Origin: an uncultured Paracoccaceae bacterium
GTDB taxonomy: Bacteria; Pseudomonadota; Alphaproteobacteria; Rhodobacterales; Rhodobacteraceae
Assembly (NCBI GenBank): GCA_947499725.1
Contig: CANMPK010000001.1
Span: forward strand, 62,001-126,000
Reading direction: 5' to 3'
Length of the DNA stretch: 64,000 nt
The notes beneath the pieces were generated by a model, which ran no database searches, was not told the origin of the DNA, and saw only the letters and a list, made by a program, of their open reading frames with translations. The position numbers were made by a program, and so were the translations under genes. Shown in pieces: positions 48,842 to 56,638 of the stretch (position 1 is the first letter of the stretch; each line of letters starts with the position of its first letter).

Positions 48842-49264
48842 ATGGATCGAATCGATGAAAAGCTCTTGTTGCTTTTGCGTAAAGATGCGCGTGTGTCTGC
48901 GACGGATTTAGCGAAGCAATTGTCGGTCTCTCGCGGCACAATTCAAAACCGTATCGATAAGCTGGTCCATACCGGCGTGATCAAACGCTTTACGGTCGAG
49001 ATGGGGCAAAACGAAACCGACCATCAGATCAGCGCCTTTGCCCTGATCCAGCAAACCGCCAACGATGGTAAACTGATCAAAGCCGCTCTGCGCCGTATCG
49101 AAGAGATCACTGAAGTCTCTACGCTCAATGGCAGTTTCGATCTGGTGATTGAAATCAACTGCGCCACTCTCGCGCGTTTGGACGCTGTAATGGATGAAGT
49201 GCGCAACCTGCCCGACGTGGCAGACACCCAGACCCATATCCGCCTGACAACATCCAAGAATTAA
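48842..49264 (+). CDS. Lrp/AsnC-family transcriptional regulator
   Basis: A 140-residue protein with an N-terminal HTH (DEKLLLLLRKDARVSATDLA and KQLSVSRGTIQNRIDKLVHT) and a C-terminal RAM/AsnC ligand-binding fold (ISAFALIQQ, VSTLNGSFDLVIEINC). Proteins of this family respond to amino acids as octamers. The frame is open 92 codons upstream, but ATG 48842 gives the canonical length and has AAGGGAAA before it. It is divergent from the saccharopine-dehydrogenase family gene over 288 bp, which likely contains the shared regulatory region, and it may control that gene. Confidence 0.9.
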   Translation: MDRIDEKLLLLLRKDARVSATDLAKQLSVSRGTIQNRIDKLVHTGVIKRFTVEMGQNETDHQISAFALIQQTANDGKLIKAALRRIEEITEVSTLNGSFDLVIEINCATLARLDAVMDEVRNLPDVADTQTHIRLTTSKN

Positions 49265-49476
49265 AGGGTCTAATCCCTTTCAAACCCGCCGAAAATGCCC
49301 ACATGAAATGATCCTTAAACGCCGATTTCATGTTTTGAAATCTAGGTATTGCAATTTAAAATCAGCAACTTACAGGTTTTGCGTATCCCTTACCTAAACG
49401 CCCGCTGATCTATAACATCTTAAGAAAAGACACCGCCTGCTGCGCATCGCACGGGCCATTCAGGGAAGTCGTTGAG

Positions 49477-50799
49477 ATGTTACAACACGCTGCCGCCAAA
49501 GCGCCGATCTATTTGAAAAAAGCGGACTTCACCGCGCAATCCGATGCAGATGATGTGCATGAAATCGTGGAAGAAATTCTCACCAATATCGAAAAAGGCG
49601 GTGACCAAGCCGCCATCGACTACGCGCTCAAGTTCGATAAATACGACGGCAACCTTGTGCTGACCGAAGAAGAAATCGAAGCCGCCTGCGCTTTGGTCCC
49701 CGCGGCGCTGAAAGCGGATATCGATTTCGCCCATGACAACGTTAAACGCTTCGCAGAACAACAGCGCGCCACGATCCGCGATTTTGAATACGAAGTCGTG
49801 CCGGGTCTGACGGCGGGTCAGAAAACCATCCCAGTGGAAAGCGCCGGCTGTTACATCCCAGGTGGCCGCTACAGCCACATCGCCAGCGCGATCATGACAG
49901 TCACCACGGCCAAAGTGGCAGGCTGCGGCCATATCACCGCCTGTTCCCCACCACGTCCAGAGGTTGGCATCGCGCCCGCCATTGTCTACGCCGCGAAAAT
50001 CGCAGGCGCTGACAAAATCCTCGCCATGGGCGGCGTGCAAGGTATCGCAGCCATGACATTTGGCCTGTTTGGCCTGCCTCAAGCCAATATTCTTGCAGGC
50101 CCTGGCAACCAATTTGTGGCCGAAGCCAAACGCATCCTCTTTGGCCGCGTGGGCATCGATATGTTCGCAGGCCCAACCGACAGCCTGATCATCGCGGATA
50201 AAACCGCAGACCCGCATATTGTGGCGACCGACCTCGTGGGGCAAGCAGAGCACGGCTATAACTCTCCGGTCTGGCTCATCACCGACGATCGCGCGCTCGC
50301 CGAAGACGTCATGGCCCGCGTGCCAGCGCTGATCGAAGACCTGCCAGAAATGAACGCCAAAAACGCCCGACTGGCATGGCGTGACTATGCCGAAGTCATC
50401 CTCTGCGAAGACCGCGAGCACATGCGCGCCGTCTCCGATGAATACGCGCCAGAGCACCTGACCGTGCAAGCGGACGATCTGGGCTGGTGGCTGGACAACC
50501 TCATGTCCTACGGCTCGCTTTTCTTGGGTGAAGAAACCACCGTGGCCTATGGCGACAAGGCCGCAGGCACCAACCACGTTCTGCCAACCTCCGGCGCGGC
50601 GAACTACACGGGTGGGCTAAGTGTCCATAAATACATGAAAATCGTGACATGGCAGCAAGCCACGCGCGAGGGTTCCAAACGCATCGGCCAAGCCACCGCC
50701 CGCATCTCGCGCCTTGAAGGCATGGAAGGCCACGCCCGTTCCGCCGATGTGCGCCTTGCCAAATACTTCCCAGACGAAACCTTCGATTTGTCTGCTTAA
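49477..50799 (+). CDS. Histidinol dehydrogenase family protein (HpsN-like candidate)
   Basis: A 440-residue zinc dehydrogenase of the HisD superfamily. Zinc and catalytic residues correspond to those of HisD: QAEH in DLVGQAEHGYNSPVWLI, the Glu-His pair in DEYAPEHLTVQ, Asp in YGDKAAGTNHVLPT, and His in LEGMEGHARSADVRL. The N-terminus and the VESAGCYIPGGRYSHIASAI block look less like the biosynthetic HisD of roseobacters and more like the paralogues that include sulfopropanediol 3-dehydrogenase (HpsN). No his genes and no sulfonate genes adjoin it, so the substrate is open. A standard annotation would be hisD. A large hairpin follows the gene. Confidence 0.75.
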   Translation: MLQHAAAKAPIYLKKADFTAQSDADDVHEIVEEILTNIEKGGDQAAIDYALKFDKYDGNLVLTEEEIEAACALVPAALKADIDFAHDNVKRFAEQQRATIRDFEYEVVPGLTAGQKTIPVESAGCYIPGGRYSHIASAIMTVTTAKVAGCGHITACSPPRPEVGIAPAIVYAAKIAGADKILAMGGVQGIAAMTFGLFGLPQANILAGPGNQFVAEAKRILFGRVGIDMFAGPTDSLIIADKTADPHIVATDLVGQAEHGYNSPVWLITDDRALAEDVMARVPALIEDLPEMNAKNARLAWRDYAEVILCEDREHMRAVSDEYAPEHLTVQADDLGWWLDNLMSYGSLFLGEETTVAYGDKAAGTNHVLPTSGAANYTGGLSVHKYMKIVTWQQATREGSKRIGQATARISRLEGMEGHARSADVRLAKYFPDETFDLSA

Positions 50800-50826
50800 C
50801 CGACCTCCCCTGGTCCCTGACCGGTT

Positions 50827-50876
50827 CCAGAGGCATCTTCTGCGTTTCTTTCCTTTTCCGCAGGAAATGCCTCTGG
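50827..50876 (+). terminator. Long hairpin after the HisD/HpsN-like gene
   Basis: CCAGAGGCAT (50827-50836) pairs perfectly with ATGCCTCTGG (50867-50876), and the inner TTCTGCG/CGCAGGA extends the stem around a pyrimidine-rich loop. There is no clear U tract directly after it. It lies between the dehydrogenase gene and tRNA-Arg and probably ends the upstream transcript. Confidence 0.5.
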
Positions 50877-50911
50877 GCAAATCAGCTCTGCTGTTTTAAC
50901 TAAGGCGCAGC

Positions 50912-50988
50912 GGTCCCTTAGCTCAACTGGATAGAGCAGCTGACTTCTAATCAGCAGGTTGAGGGTTCGAGTCCTTCAGGGATCGCCA
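50912..50988 (+). tRNA. tRNA-Arg (anticodon TCT), island attachment site
   Basis: A complete 77-nt cloverleaf. The acceptor is GGTCCCT with AGGGATC (one G-U pair), the D arm is GCTCAACTGGATAGAGC, the anticodon arm is CTGACTTCTAATCAG with TCT, the T arm has GGTTCGAGTCC, and the 3' end is GCCA. The 3' half from 50940 is duplicated exactly at 63623-63671, so the island keeps a functional tRNA at its left border. Confidence 0.97.
50940..50988 (+). repeat. attL, left copy of the 49-bp core repeat
   Basis: This is the 3' half of tRNA-Arg from the anticodon stem to CCA, identical over 49 bp to 63623-63671. The sequences diverge immediately on both sides, so the boundaries are exact. Confidence 0.95.
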
Positions 50989-51038
50989 ATAAAAACAACA
51001 ATTTATGTTTGTTTTGTAGATTTAGGCTTGATTACTAA

Positions 51039-51056
51039 GTCACCACATAGTCACCA
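51039..51056 (+). repeat. Arm-type direct repeats next to attL
   Basis: GTCACCA at 51039-51045 and again at 51050-51056 gives an 11-bp period, about one helical turn. The same pair with the same period and orientation occurs near the right end at 63479-63496. The rest of 50989-51280 is AT-rich, without a gene, and presumably contains the promoter of the next operon. Confidence 0.65.
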
Positions 51057-51280
51057 AAAAGATGAGGAATTTGATAGAAGGCATTACCTGCTCATTCTAT
51101 AGTTTTTTGCTGTCGAAAATTAAGATGCCGATTTCGGTTTTGCCATTGTCTATTTTTTTCAATTAAAGAACTAACGTTAGTTTATTCAATTGTTTCAAAA
51201 ACTGTTGTTGATGAGTTAGTTGACGTGGCGCATAGGTTAAGATGCGCATTTGGAATTTGTTTTTTTATTGAGGTAGACTA

Positions 51281-52141
51281 GTGATTGCTTTGAATACGGC
51301 TAGGCTGGAAACCACAGACACCGGATTTGGCGCCATAGCTGACTTGGAAGAAAGTCTGTCGAACCTTGGTGCAGGCTTGGTTGATATAGAATGCTCACGG
51401 CTAATTTGGCTAGACGCTCATTTGGCTTCAGCTCTAAGAGTTTTGGTGTCTCATTCTCAAGGCAGAAATCAAAATTTAAGGTTTGTTGGCTTGCGGTCTG
51501 AAATTACAAAAATTTTGAAAAAGAACGGTTTTTTTCAGGGGAAATTGACGGACACGTATTCAACTACAATGCCTTCGCACGTGTTTAGCTTGGAGGATGG
51601 AGTAGCTTTTGCTGAATATACGCGCAGATATCTTAGTCACCCCAGTATGCCAGTGATGTCTGATTCACTTCAAAGGAAGTTCTTTGAGGGAATTGATGAA
51701 TTATTTGCCAACAGTTCGCTTCACTCCTTGTCGCCGACCCCCATTTGCGTCTGTGGGCAATTTTTCCCAACAAAACAAATGTTGGCAATAACGATGTCAG
51801 ATGGCGGTCATGGGATCATCGGTTCCTACGAAAAAACCTTTGGTTCGGGCATAATGGCATGTGATGCTATTGACTGGGCTATGCAGGAAGGAAGCACCAC
51901 GCGCCATGGTGATATTCCTGGAGGGCTTGGATTGGCAATTTTGCGAGAGTTTATCTCTCAAAACAGTGGACGGCTGATTGTAGCTTCGAAACGTGGCTAT
52001 TGGTGCCAGCAAGGCAGAAATATTCACAAAGCTGAATTGAAGAAGCCTTTTCCTGGCACATCTATTGTGATGGAGATTGATTGCTCCGACAGAAAACTCT
52101 ACGATATTAACAACGCAGCTACGCCTGACAACATTTGGTAA
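51281..52141 (+). CDS. STAS-GHKL ATPase fusion, partner-switch type
   Basis: A 286-residue protein with two parts. Residues 10-85 resemble a STAS domain (VDIECSRLIWLDAHLASALR), but the residue after the conserved Asp45 is Ala46, where SpoIIAA-type antagonists carry the phosphorylated Ser. Residues 125-270 are a GHKL ATPase of the SpoIIAB/RsbW kind: N box GIDELFANSSLH (Glu140, Asn144, His148), G1 box SDGGHG (173-178), G2 box PGGLGLAIL (213-221), and PFPGTSIVMEI at the end. The GTG start has GAGGT before it. It is 4 bp from a DUF4325 STAS-like gene, which in turn overlaps a PIN nuclease gene. I infer an ATP-dependent switch acting on the downstream proteins. Confidence 0.72.
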   Translation: MIALNTARLETTDTGFGAIADLEESLSNLGAGLVDIECSRLIWLDAHLASALRVLVSHSQGRNQNLRFVGLRSEITKILKKNGFFQGKLTDTYSTTMPSHVFSLEDGVAFAEYTRRYLSHPSMPVMSDSLQRKFFEGIDELFANSSLHSLSPTPICVCGQFFPTKQMLAITMSDGGHGIIGSYEKTFGSGIMACDAIDWAMQEGSTTRHGDIPGGLGLAILREFISQNSGRLIVASKRGYWCQQGRNIHKAELKKPFPGTSIVMEIDCSDRKLYDINNAATPDNIW

Positions 52142-52145
52142 GATT

Positions 52146-52511
52146 ATGATGAAAACTGTGACTATCAAAATTTCACAGGTTATAGGAAGCGGATACGGTG
52201 TTTCAGCAAGCGATGGCAAATTAGTGTACAATGCAATTGCCAATGAAATTTCAAAGGGTAATCGCGTTTTAATTTCGTTTGAGAATACAACTAGGCTGAC
52301 AACAGCGTTTCTTAATGCTGCCGTTGGCCAATTGTATGGTGAGTTTTCGGCCGATAAAGTTAGGTCCGTCCTTGTTCCTCCAGAAGATGCTGAAGATTGG
52401 CAGTTGCATAGGCTAAAGCTAGTGATTGACCGGGCAAAAGTGTTTTTTAGTGATCCTGATAGCGTCTCAGGAATTATTTCTTCAGAAGTGGGTGGAGATG
52501 ACGATTCATGA
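52146..52511 (+). CDS. DUF4325 STAS-like protein
   Basis: A 121-residue protein that I assign to the STAS-like DUF4325 family. It shows SGYGVSASDGKLVYNAIANE, then a strand followed by the core RVLISFENTTRLTTAFLNAAVGQLYGEF, where STAS proteins have their Asp-Ser turn. DUF4325 proteins are usually encoded beside GHKL-type ATPases, as here. Start choice is between two adjacent ATG codons (52146 and 52149). The gene begins 4 bp after the ATPase gene, and its last 14 bases overlap the PIN gene, indicating coupled synthesis. It may act as antagonist or adaptor for the ATPase. Confidence 0.72.
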   Translation: MMKTVTIKISQVIGSGYGVSASDGKLVYNAIANEISKGNRVLISFENTTRLTTAFLNAAVGQLYGEFSADKVRSVLVPPEDAEDWQLHRLKLVIDRAKVFFSDPDSVSGIISSEVGGDDDS

Positions 52512-53034
52512 TGTTCGAGCCGGATTGAAAATTGCCGGAAGAAGTATTTTATTTGATACTAATGTTTGGATTAACATCAACGGTTTTGATGTGCGGCCAG
52601 GTGCTAGGGATTATAGTGCCTTTTATTCAGAGTTGCTTAGGTCAGACAACACGATTGTAATTTGTGATGTAGTACTTAGCGAGTTCTACAATGCTTGCAT
52701 GAGAATTGAATATAATATCAGGAAGAATGAAGCCCCAATCCAAGGGTTGTCCTTCAAGAAATTCAGGGATCATCAAGACACTTTTATATATAAAGATTCT
52801 TTGAAGGATACCTGCCTCAATCTTCTAGATGAATGCAGTTTCGCTCAGCTCGAAGTTGATGCTCGGCAGCTCGGCATTGTCGTTGAGGAGAGTAGTGCAA
52901 CAAAGCTAGACTTCAACGACATTAGCATTCGTAACCTTTGTTTAGAGCGCGAATTTATTCTGGTTACGGATGACATTGATTTCAAGGATTCCGGACTGGA
53001 AATTGCAACAGCGAACAGTCGTTATTTTGACTGA
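52498..53034 (+). CDS. PIN-domain nuclease, candidate effector
   Basis: A 178-residue PIN-fold protein. The acidic residues expected for metal-dependent RNase activity are visible: Asp20 (SILFDTNVWI), Glu62 (VVLSEFYNAC), Asp138 or Asp141 (KLDFNDISI), and Asp158/Asp159 (ILVTDDIDF). PIN proteins of the VapC class cleave tRNA or rRNA, but no VapB-like antitoxin gene is nearby; instead the gene overlaps a DUF4325 gene that follows a GHKL ATPase gene. ATG 52498 is chosen, with GGTGGAG before it; the open frame upstream lies inside the DUF4325 gene. A toxin released by the partner-switch proteins is a testable guess. Confidence 0.75.
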   Translation: MTIHDVRAGLKIAGRSILFDTNVWININGFDVRPGARDYSAFYSELLRSDNTIVICDVVLSEFYNACMRIEYNIRKNEAPIQGLSFKKFRDHQDTFIYKDSLKDTCLNLLDECSFAQLEVDARQLGIVVEESSATKLDFNDISIRNLCLEREFILVTDDIDFKDSGLEIATANSRYFD

Positions 53035-53049
53035 AAGGCAGATGCAGAT

Positions 53050-53472
53050 TTGATATTGGGTTTACGCCTTTGTACTCCAACCGCGAAAGCTCTGTGTTTT
53101 CTACCTTTTCTCGTCTCGCCAATTGGTGCTCAGCCCCTCCACGTGCGCGATGCCGATACAATCGAAGTGTCAGGAACACCGGTACGCTTGAACGGGGTAG
53201 ACGCGCCAGAGTTGGGCACCAAGGCAGGGCGAGACGCCAAGCGCTGGATGGTGAACTATCTTCGCGGCAAATCGATTGAATGTGACCTAAACGGTGAGCG
53301 CACCCATGACCGGTGGGTTGGCGTTTGTTATGCAGATGGTGAAGACATTGGCGCCGCTGTGATTAAGGCAGGCCATGCGCTCGACTGTCGGCGCTATTCT
53401 GGCGGGCGATACCAAAGGTTTGAGACCGCTGCAGCACAATCGCGGATCAAGCGGGCAAGTTACTGCCGTTAA
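53050..53472 (+). CDS. Secreted thermonuclease (SNase) family protein
   Basis: A 140-residue protein with an N-terminal hydrophobic signal (ALCFLPFLVSPIGAQP) and a staphylococcal-nuclease-like fold. The motifs are VRDADTIEVSGTPVRLNGVD, APELGTKAG, and THDRWVGVCYADGEDIGAAV, which supply the Asp, Arg and Glu set of the active site. The start is TTG with AAAGG upstream; no better start exists after the PIN stop. It would act in the periplasm or outside the cell on nucleic acids. Small SNases are common on mobile elements of this group, sometimes linked to plasmid or phage transfer. It is 15 bp from the PIN gene. Confidence 0.8.
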   Translation: MILGLRLCTPTAKALCFLPFLVSPIGAQPLHVRDADTIEVSGTPVRLNGVDAPELGTKAGRDAKRWMVNYLRGKSIECDLNGERTHDRWVGVCYADGEDIGAAVIKAGHALDCRRYSGGRYQRFETAAAQSRIKRASYCR

Positions 53473-53494
53473 CCCGGTCTCCCCATGGGGTTTT
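53471..53494 (+). terminator. Possible terminator after the nuclease gene
   Basis: AACCC (53471-53475) pairs with GGGTT (53488-53492) around a loop that itself contains the self-complementary CCCCATGGGG, followed by TTT. It overlaps the stop codon. Confidence 0.4.
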
Positions 53495-53512
53495 ACAATT
53501 CGCCAGCGCAAA

Positions 53513-53536
53513 GACCCTAAGGTTGACCCTAAGGTT
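53513..53536 (+). repeat. 12-bp tandem duplication
   Basis: GACCCTAAGGTT occurs twice without spacing in the 214-bp gap after the nuclease gene. Each unit contains the near-palindrome CCTAAGG. No function is evident; it could be a protein-binding pair. Confidence 0.7.
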
Positions 53537-53686
53537 TCCCTAATACGTCTGCGCCTAAAATCGCGGATATGACAGCCCCCAGCGCTGGGCTTCTGTTTCC
53601 TCAATGCAGGATAACTGACTTTACAAAGCTGCTGTGTTTGCAGGTTTCATGGAAAAACAACCTTTGCTTTGGCAGCTGAGGGATGA

Positions 53687-54115
53687 GTGGTGAAATTCAC
53701 AATGCCATATAGCACACAAAATTCACCGATTCACCGTAAAGACACGATGCCAACAACGCGCCCAGACCTGACATGGAAAGAGATTTACGCAGCCCAGCGC
53801 TTATTTTCGCCGGCTCAAAACACGCCAACAACTCCGCGTCTTAGTCTCGCGCTATTTAAGCTGGATCAATACACGGGGCGTGAAATGGCTATCTATGTGC
53901 ATTGTGACTATTTGGCATGTCAGCACGGCACCACTCGAACGGTTGAGGATTGGCTTTGCCTTTTAGGCGAACATGCAACATCAATCGATATTGAACGCCG
54001 TTGTCGGTGTAGCCGATGCAAGCGGCGACCAGCAGGCATAAAAATCCTCTCGGTTCATTGCAGTAAAACCCAAACATTACCCAACGGTTTTGAGGCCTCC
54101 GGCGCAGTCGCTTAG
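53687..54115 (+). CDS. Hypothetical protein with Cys-rich C-terminal half
   Basis: A 142-residue protein I cannot assign. The first part contains RPDLTWKEIYAAQRLF. The C-terminal half has CDYLACQHGTTRTVEDWLCL and RRCRCSRCKRRP, a set of cysteines and one histidine that could bind zinc. Similar short Cys-rich proteins occur in rhizobial and rhodobacterial genomic islands. Start candidates are GTG 53687, GTG 53690 and ATG 53747; GAGGG at 53678 supports the first two. It stands alone between repeat-containing gaps. Confidence 0.5.
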   Translation: MVKFTMPYSTQNSPIHRKDTMPTTRPDLTWKEIYAAQRLFSPAQNTPTTPRLSLALFKLDQYTGREMAIYVHCDYLACQHGTTRTVEDWLCLLGEHATSIDIERRCRCSRCKRRPAGIKILSVHCSKTQTLPNGFEASGAVA

Positions 54116-54175
54116 GGGCAGGCGATTGGGAAAGCAACTTCTCGCTAGCCCAGGCAAAACCCAAAGATTACCCAA
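54065..54175 (+). repeat. Imperfect 20-bp direct repeat pair
   Basis: AAAACCCAAACATTACCCAA (54065-54084) recurs as AAAACCCAAAGATTACCCAA (54156-54175), 19 of 20 bases identical. The first copy is inside the 3' end of the Cys-rich gene and the second 40 bp after its stop. This suggests a small duplication, or a pair of binding or attachment-like sites. Confidence 0.55.
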
Positions 54176-54294
54176 AGTGTTTTCGACTTCGGTCGCCGTG
54201 TCCAAATGAGCCTTTCGTTTGGGAAACGACGCTTTATCGCCTTTTGGTTTTTAAGAGACAATTCATCAGTCCAGTGCAGCTTCCTAGGTTAGCT

Positions 54295-55104
54295 TCAATA
54301 TGCGTAAAAAGAATCCCAAATTTTTTGCAGAGGCAAGTTGCCATCCTCAAAAGAATTAGAGGAAAAAACAACAAGCTCACTGCCAAATGGCCGGCAAACC
54401 ACTTTTGCAATGTCGAAATTAACCTTTCCAATTACTGTTACTGACCCGCTTGGGCTAGCCGACCAGTTCTTTAAGTTCGATTTTACCGATGTAGTAGCGC
54501 CGAAGCTTTCTAGTGCGTTAGCCGCTATTTTAGCGCAGTTTTCAACCGCATGATTTGTCTTGCCGATGGCTTGATTTAGAGGCCGGAGCCCTAAAGGCGA
54601 TACATCTTCTTGAAAACTATAAGCGTTTCCAATGCTAGCTTCGAGCTCTTGAAATGAATTTTGTAAGGCCTTGAGTTCATCACTCGATGCGAATTCTTCG
54701 TTCAGCGTGATAGATTGGGATAGATTTGATAGCGCTTGGTTTAGGTCCGGCAAAGCGTCGATTTCTATTTTGGGAGTAGTCGCAAATTGTAACATTGCTG
54801 CAGCTCCGGCCAATACTCCGCCGAGGCCAGCTAAGAGAGTACCAACGTTCATTAACTTAGGCGTTAGGTATGAAATTGCTTTTTTGTGAGGGCGTTCAGC
54901 CGATAAAAACTTACGACCACGAGCTGTTAATCGAACAAATGCCCCACCTTTATAGGTGCTTCCAGAAATCAGGCCATAACCCTCAAGCTCCAAAAAAGCA
55001 TCGCGTTCATCTAAGCTAAATGGCTCAATGGAGTGCAGGCCGTTGTCGGAGGCAGGTTCTCTTTGCACTCGCTTTAAAAATTGGATCGCGTTGTTACTAA
55101 CCAC
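54295..55104 (-). CDS. Hypothetical membrane protein, winged-helix-like N-terminus
   Basis: A 269-residue protein of no known family. Residues 1-70 look like a winged-helix domain (ELEGYGLISGSTYKGGAFVR and LTARGRKFL). A hydrophobic segment follows at about 86-108 (VGTLLAGLGGVLAGAAAMLQF) and could cross the membrane. The remaining 160 residues are polar, with long Leu-, Ser- and Asn-rich helices and a beta-rich end (GSVTVIGKVNFDIAKVVCRP). The DNA is AT-rich and the codon use unlike the chromosome. Position among island cargo genes allows a defence or superinfection role, but there is no direct evidence. Confidence 0.55.
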   Translation of the reverse strand: MVSNNAIQFLKRVQREPASDNGLHSIEPFSLDERDAFLELEGYGLISGSTYKGGAFVRLTARGRKFLSAERPHKKAISYLTPKLMNVGTLLAGLGGVLAGAAAMLQFATTPKIEIDALPDLNQALSNLSQSITLNEEFASSDELKALQNSFQELEASIGNAYSFQEDVSPLGLRPLNQAIGKTNHAVENCAKIAANALESFGATTSVKSNLKNWSASPSGSVTVIGKVNFDIAKVVCRPFGSELVVFSSNSFEDGNLPLQKIWDSFYAY

Positions 55105-55256
55105 CTATGAAATATCCATTTTTGTGTCTTCGTATCGGGATGACTGTATGCCTCAAAGCTAAGAACTACCCTTCGCTTATTTGCGCTTAAGTTTTAAATG
55201 TAGAAACGCATTCATACACTGTACTCTAGCAATAGGTTTACGCGGATGGGTTAAGC

Positions 55257-55652
55257 CTAAGGATCGAAAAGAGACGAAAAATTCGCCTTTGACGGCTTTG
55301 TGAATGAGCCTGAGAAACCACAAGCTGCTCCATGGTAATGTGAACAGCTTGGTCCTTGTTTTGTGGTAACAGCGCCCCTCCCTTCTTCGGTCAGGATTAT
55401 ATCACAAGGCGCTTCTGGATCTTCTGCTGAAATTACCCAGCGGTTTCGAGAGATGCGACTAAATTGTCCCTCTATAATGGCTAAACAACGCGCTCCCCTG
55501 ACCGAGATAGCTGCCTTTGATTTGAGCATCACGACCATTAGGGAAAATCCAATATCAGAAACGTAACCTTCCAGTAGAACATCACTTTTAGCAGGCGTTG
55601 AAACCGAACATGTGGCCGCAATAAGGACCACAGCTTTGATAAAGTTTTTCAT
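55257..55652 (-). CDS. Hypothetical exported protein
   Basis: A 131-residue protein with a clear signal peptide (KNFIKAVVLIAATCSVSTPAKS) and a small mature domain with four cysteines (in VRGARCLAII, APCDIIL, GPSCSHYHG and AACGFSGSF), which may form disulfides in the periplasm. The C-terminal GFSGSFTKPSKANF part recalls small exported proteins in other proteobacteria, but I cannot name a family. ATG 55652 is chosen since it starts the signal peptide; the open frame runs 17 codons further upstream. Confidence 0.55.
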   Translation of the reverse strand: MKNFIKAVVLIAATCSVSTPAKSDVLLEGYVSDIGFSLMVVMLKSKAAISVRGARCLAIIEGQFSRISRNRWVISAEDPEAPCDIILTEEGRGAVTTKQGPSCSHYHGAACGFSGSFTKPSKANFSSLFDP

Positions 55653-55773
55653 ATTAATCCGAGACCTAAAATCGAAGAGGATACAAAGCGCTATAATTGT
55701 CATGAACTCTGTATCGAAACAAGTTTTGTCCGACGAACATACACGAGGTGCATGGATACTTATCTGACATCAT

Positions 55774-55834
55774 TACGCACGCGTGCGTACGAGGTTGTTA
55801 AAGGACATTTTCAGAGAATTACGCGCGCGCGAGG
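55774..55834. repeat. CpG palindrome and CG-alternating tract
   Basis: TACGCACGCGTGCGTA (55774-55789) is a perfect 16-bp palindrome followed by CGAGG. It is followed at 55820-55834 by TACGCGCGCGCGAGG. A third, longer tract of the same design stands upstream of the adjacent gene at 56639. Confidence 0.6.
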
Positions 55835-55878
55835 CAAAGCGCTGTTTGCAAGGGGGCAGAGGAAAAATTTTCGCCCTC

Positions 55879-56592
55879 TTACGTCACCAGTCGATTGATG
55901 CTTGAGGCCATACCACTCAGCCACTTAGGCGCGTCGTGATTCATTATTTGCCAGCTCTTAGGTACCTCTTGCCAAGCTGTAAGCGCCTGTGCCTTTACCG
56001 CTAGTCCGGCAAGGGTCTTTTCGTCGAACTCCATGATTTCGCCGATAAGGTTGCTCAACGCTTCCAGCGCTTGCGCCTTACGCTTCTGTGCCGCCTCAAT
56101 GCCGGACGCAGATTTTACCCGGTCGACCTCGGCCCAATAGGATCGGGCAATTTCTTTTCGCGCTTTCGCACGCTCAGCCCAGCGCAATTCCCTCTGCATT
56201 GCCTTTGGCGATTTGTACCCTGCCTTGCGATCCGCTCTTTCCATGTGATCCTGATATTCAGCCTCGAAGCGCTCAGGCGTTCCAATGTTCTGAATGCGAG
56301 TTTCTTCGCCTTTGCCCCAAGGCGTTTCGATGCCTTGGCCTAGCAGGCCCTCGTGCCGTTTGGTGTCAAAGCCGTATAGATAGATTTCAGGGTCCGGCAT
56401 TGGCCATTGTGGCTCCCACTCGGCGTTGATCCATTCAACATCGCTTGCGGCTTCCTGATAGGCGTTCAGAGCGCTGGGCAGGCGGTCTGACAGTGCAATC
56501 AGTGCGCTGTGTTCGCTCTCAGCGCTTTCGGCTGTCCCAGCGGCTGCAACGGACGTTGAAAGGGCGGCGATAAATGAACGGCGGTTAATCAT
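55879..56592 (-). CDS. Hypothetical protein with Tat-like signal
   Basis: A 237-residue protein with an N-terminal twin-arginine-like signal (INRRSFIAALSTSVAAAGTA) and an Ala-x-Ala style cleavage region. The mature part is highly charged and Trp-rich (DVEWINAEWEPQWPMPDPEI), with a long helical section (RWAERAKARKEIARSYWAEV). I recognise similar short exported proteins from Rhodobacteraceae prophage-like islands, but no function is known. ATG 56592 is the start that yields the signal. Two CG-alternating tracts flank the gene. Confidence 0.55.
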   Translation of the reverse strand: MINRRSFIAALSTSVAAAGTAESAESEHSALIALSDRLPSALNAYQEAASDVEWINAEWEPQWPMPDPEIYLYGFDTKRHEGLLGQGIETPWGKGEETRIQNIGTPERFEAEYQDHMERADRKAGYKSPKAMQRELRWAERAKARKEIARSYWAEVDRVKSASGIEAAQKRKAQALEALSNLIGEIMEFDEKTLAGLAVKAQALTAWQEVPKSWQIMNHDAPKWLSGMASSINRLVT

Positions 56593-56638
56593 TTTGCTAT
56601 TCCTTATGGGGCTAAATTTGAGGCTTACGCGACCAATA

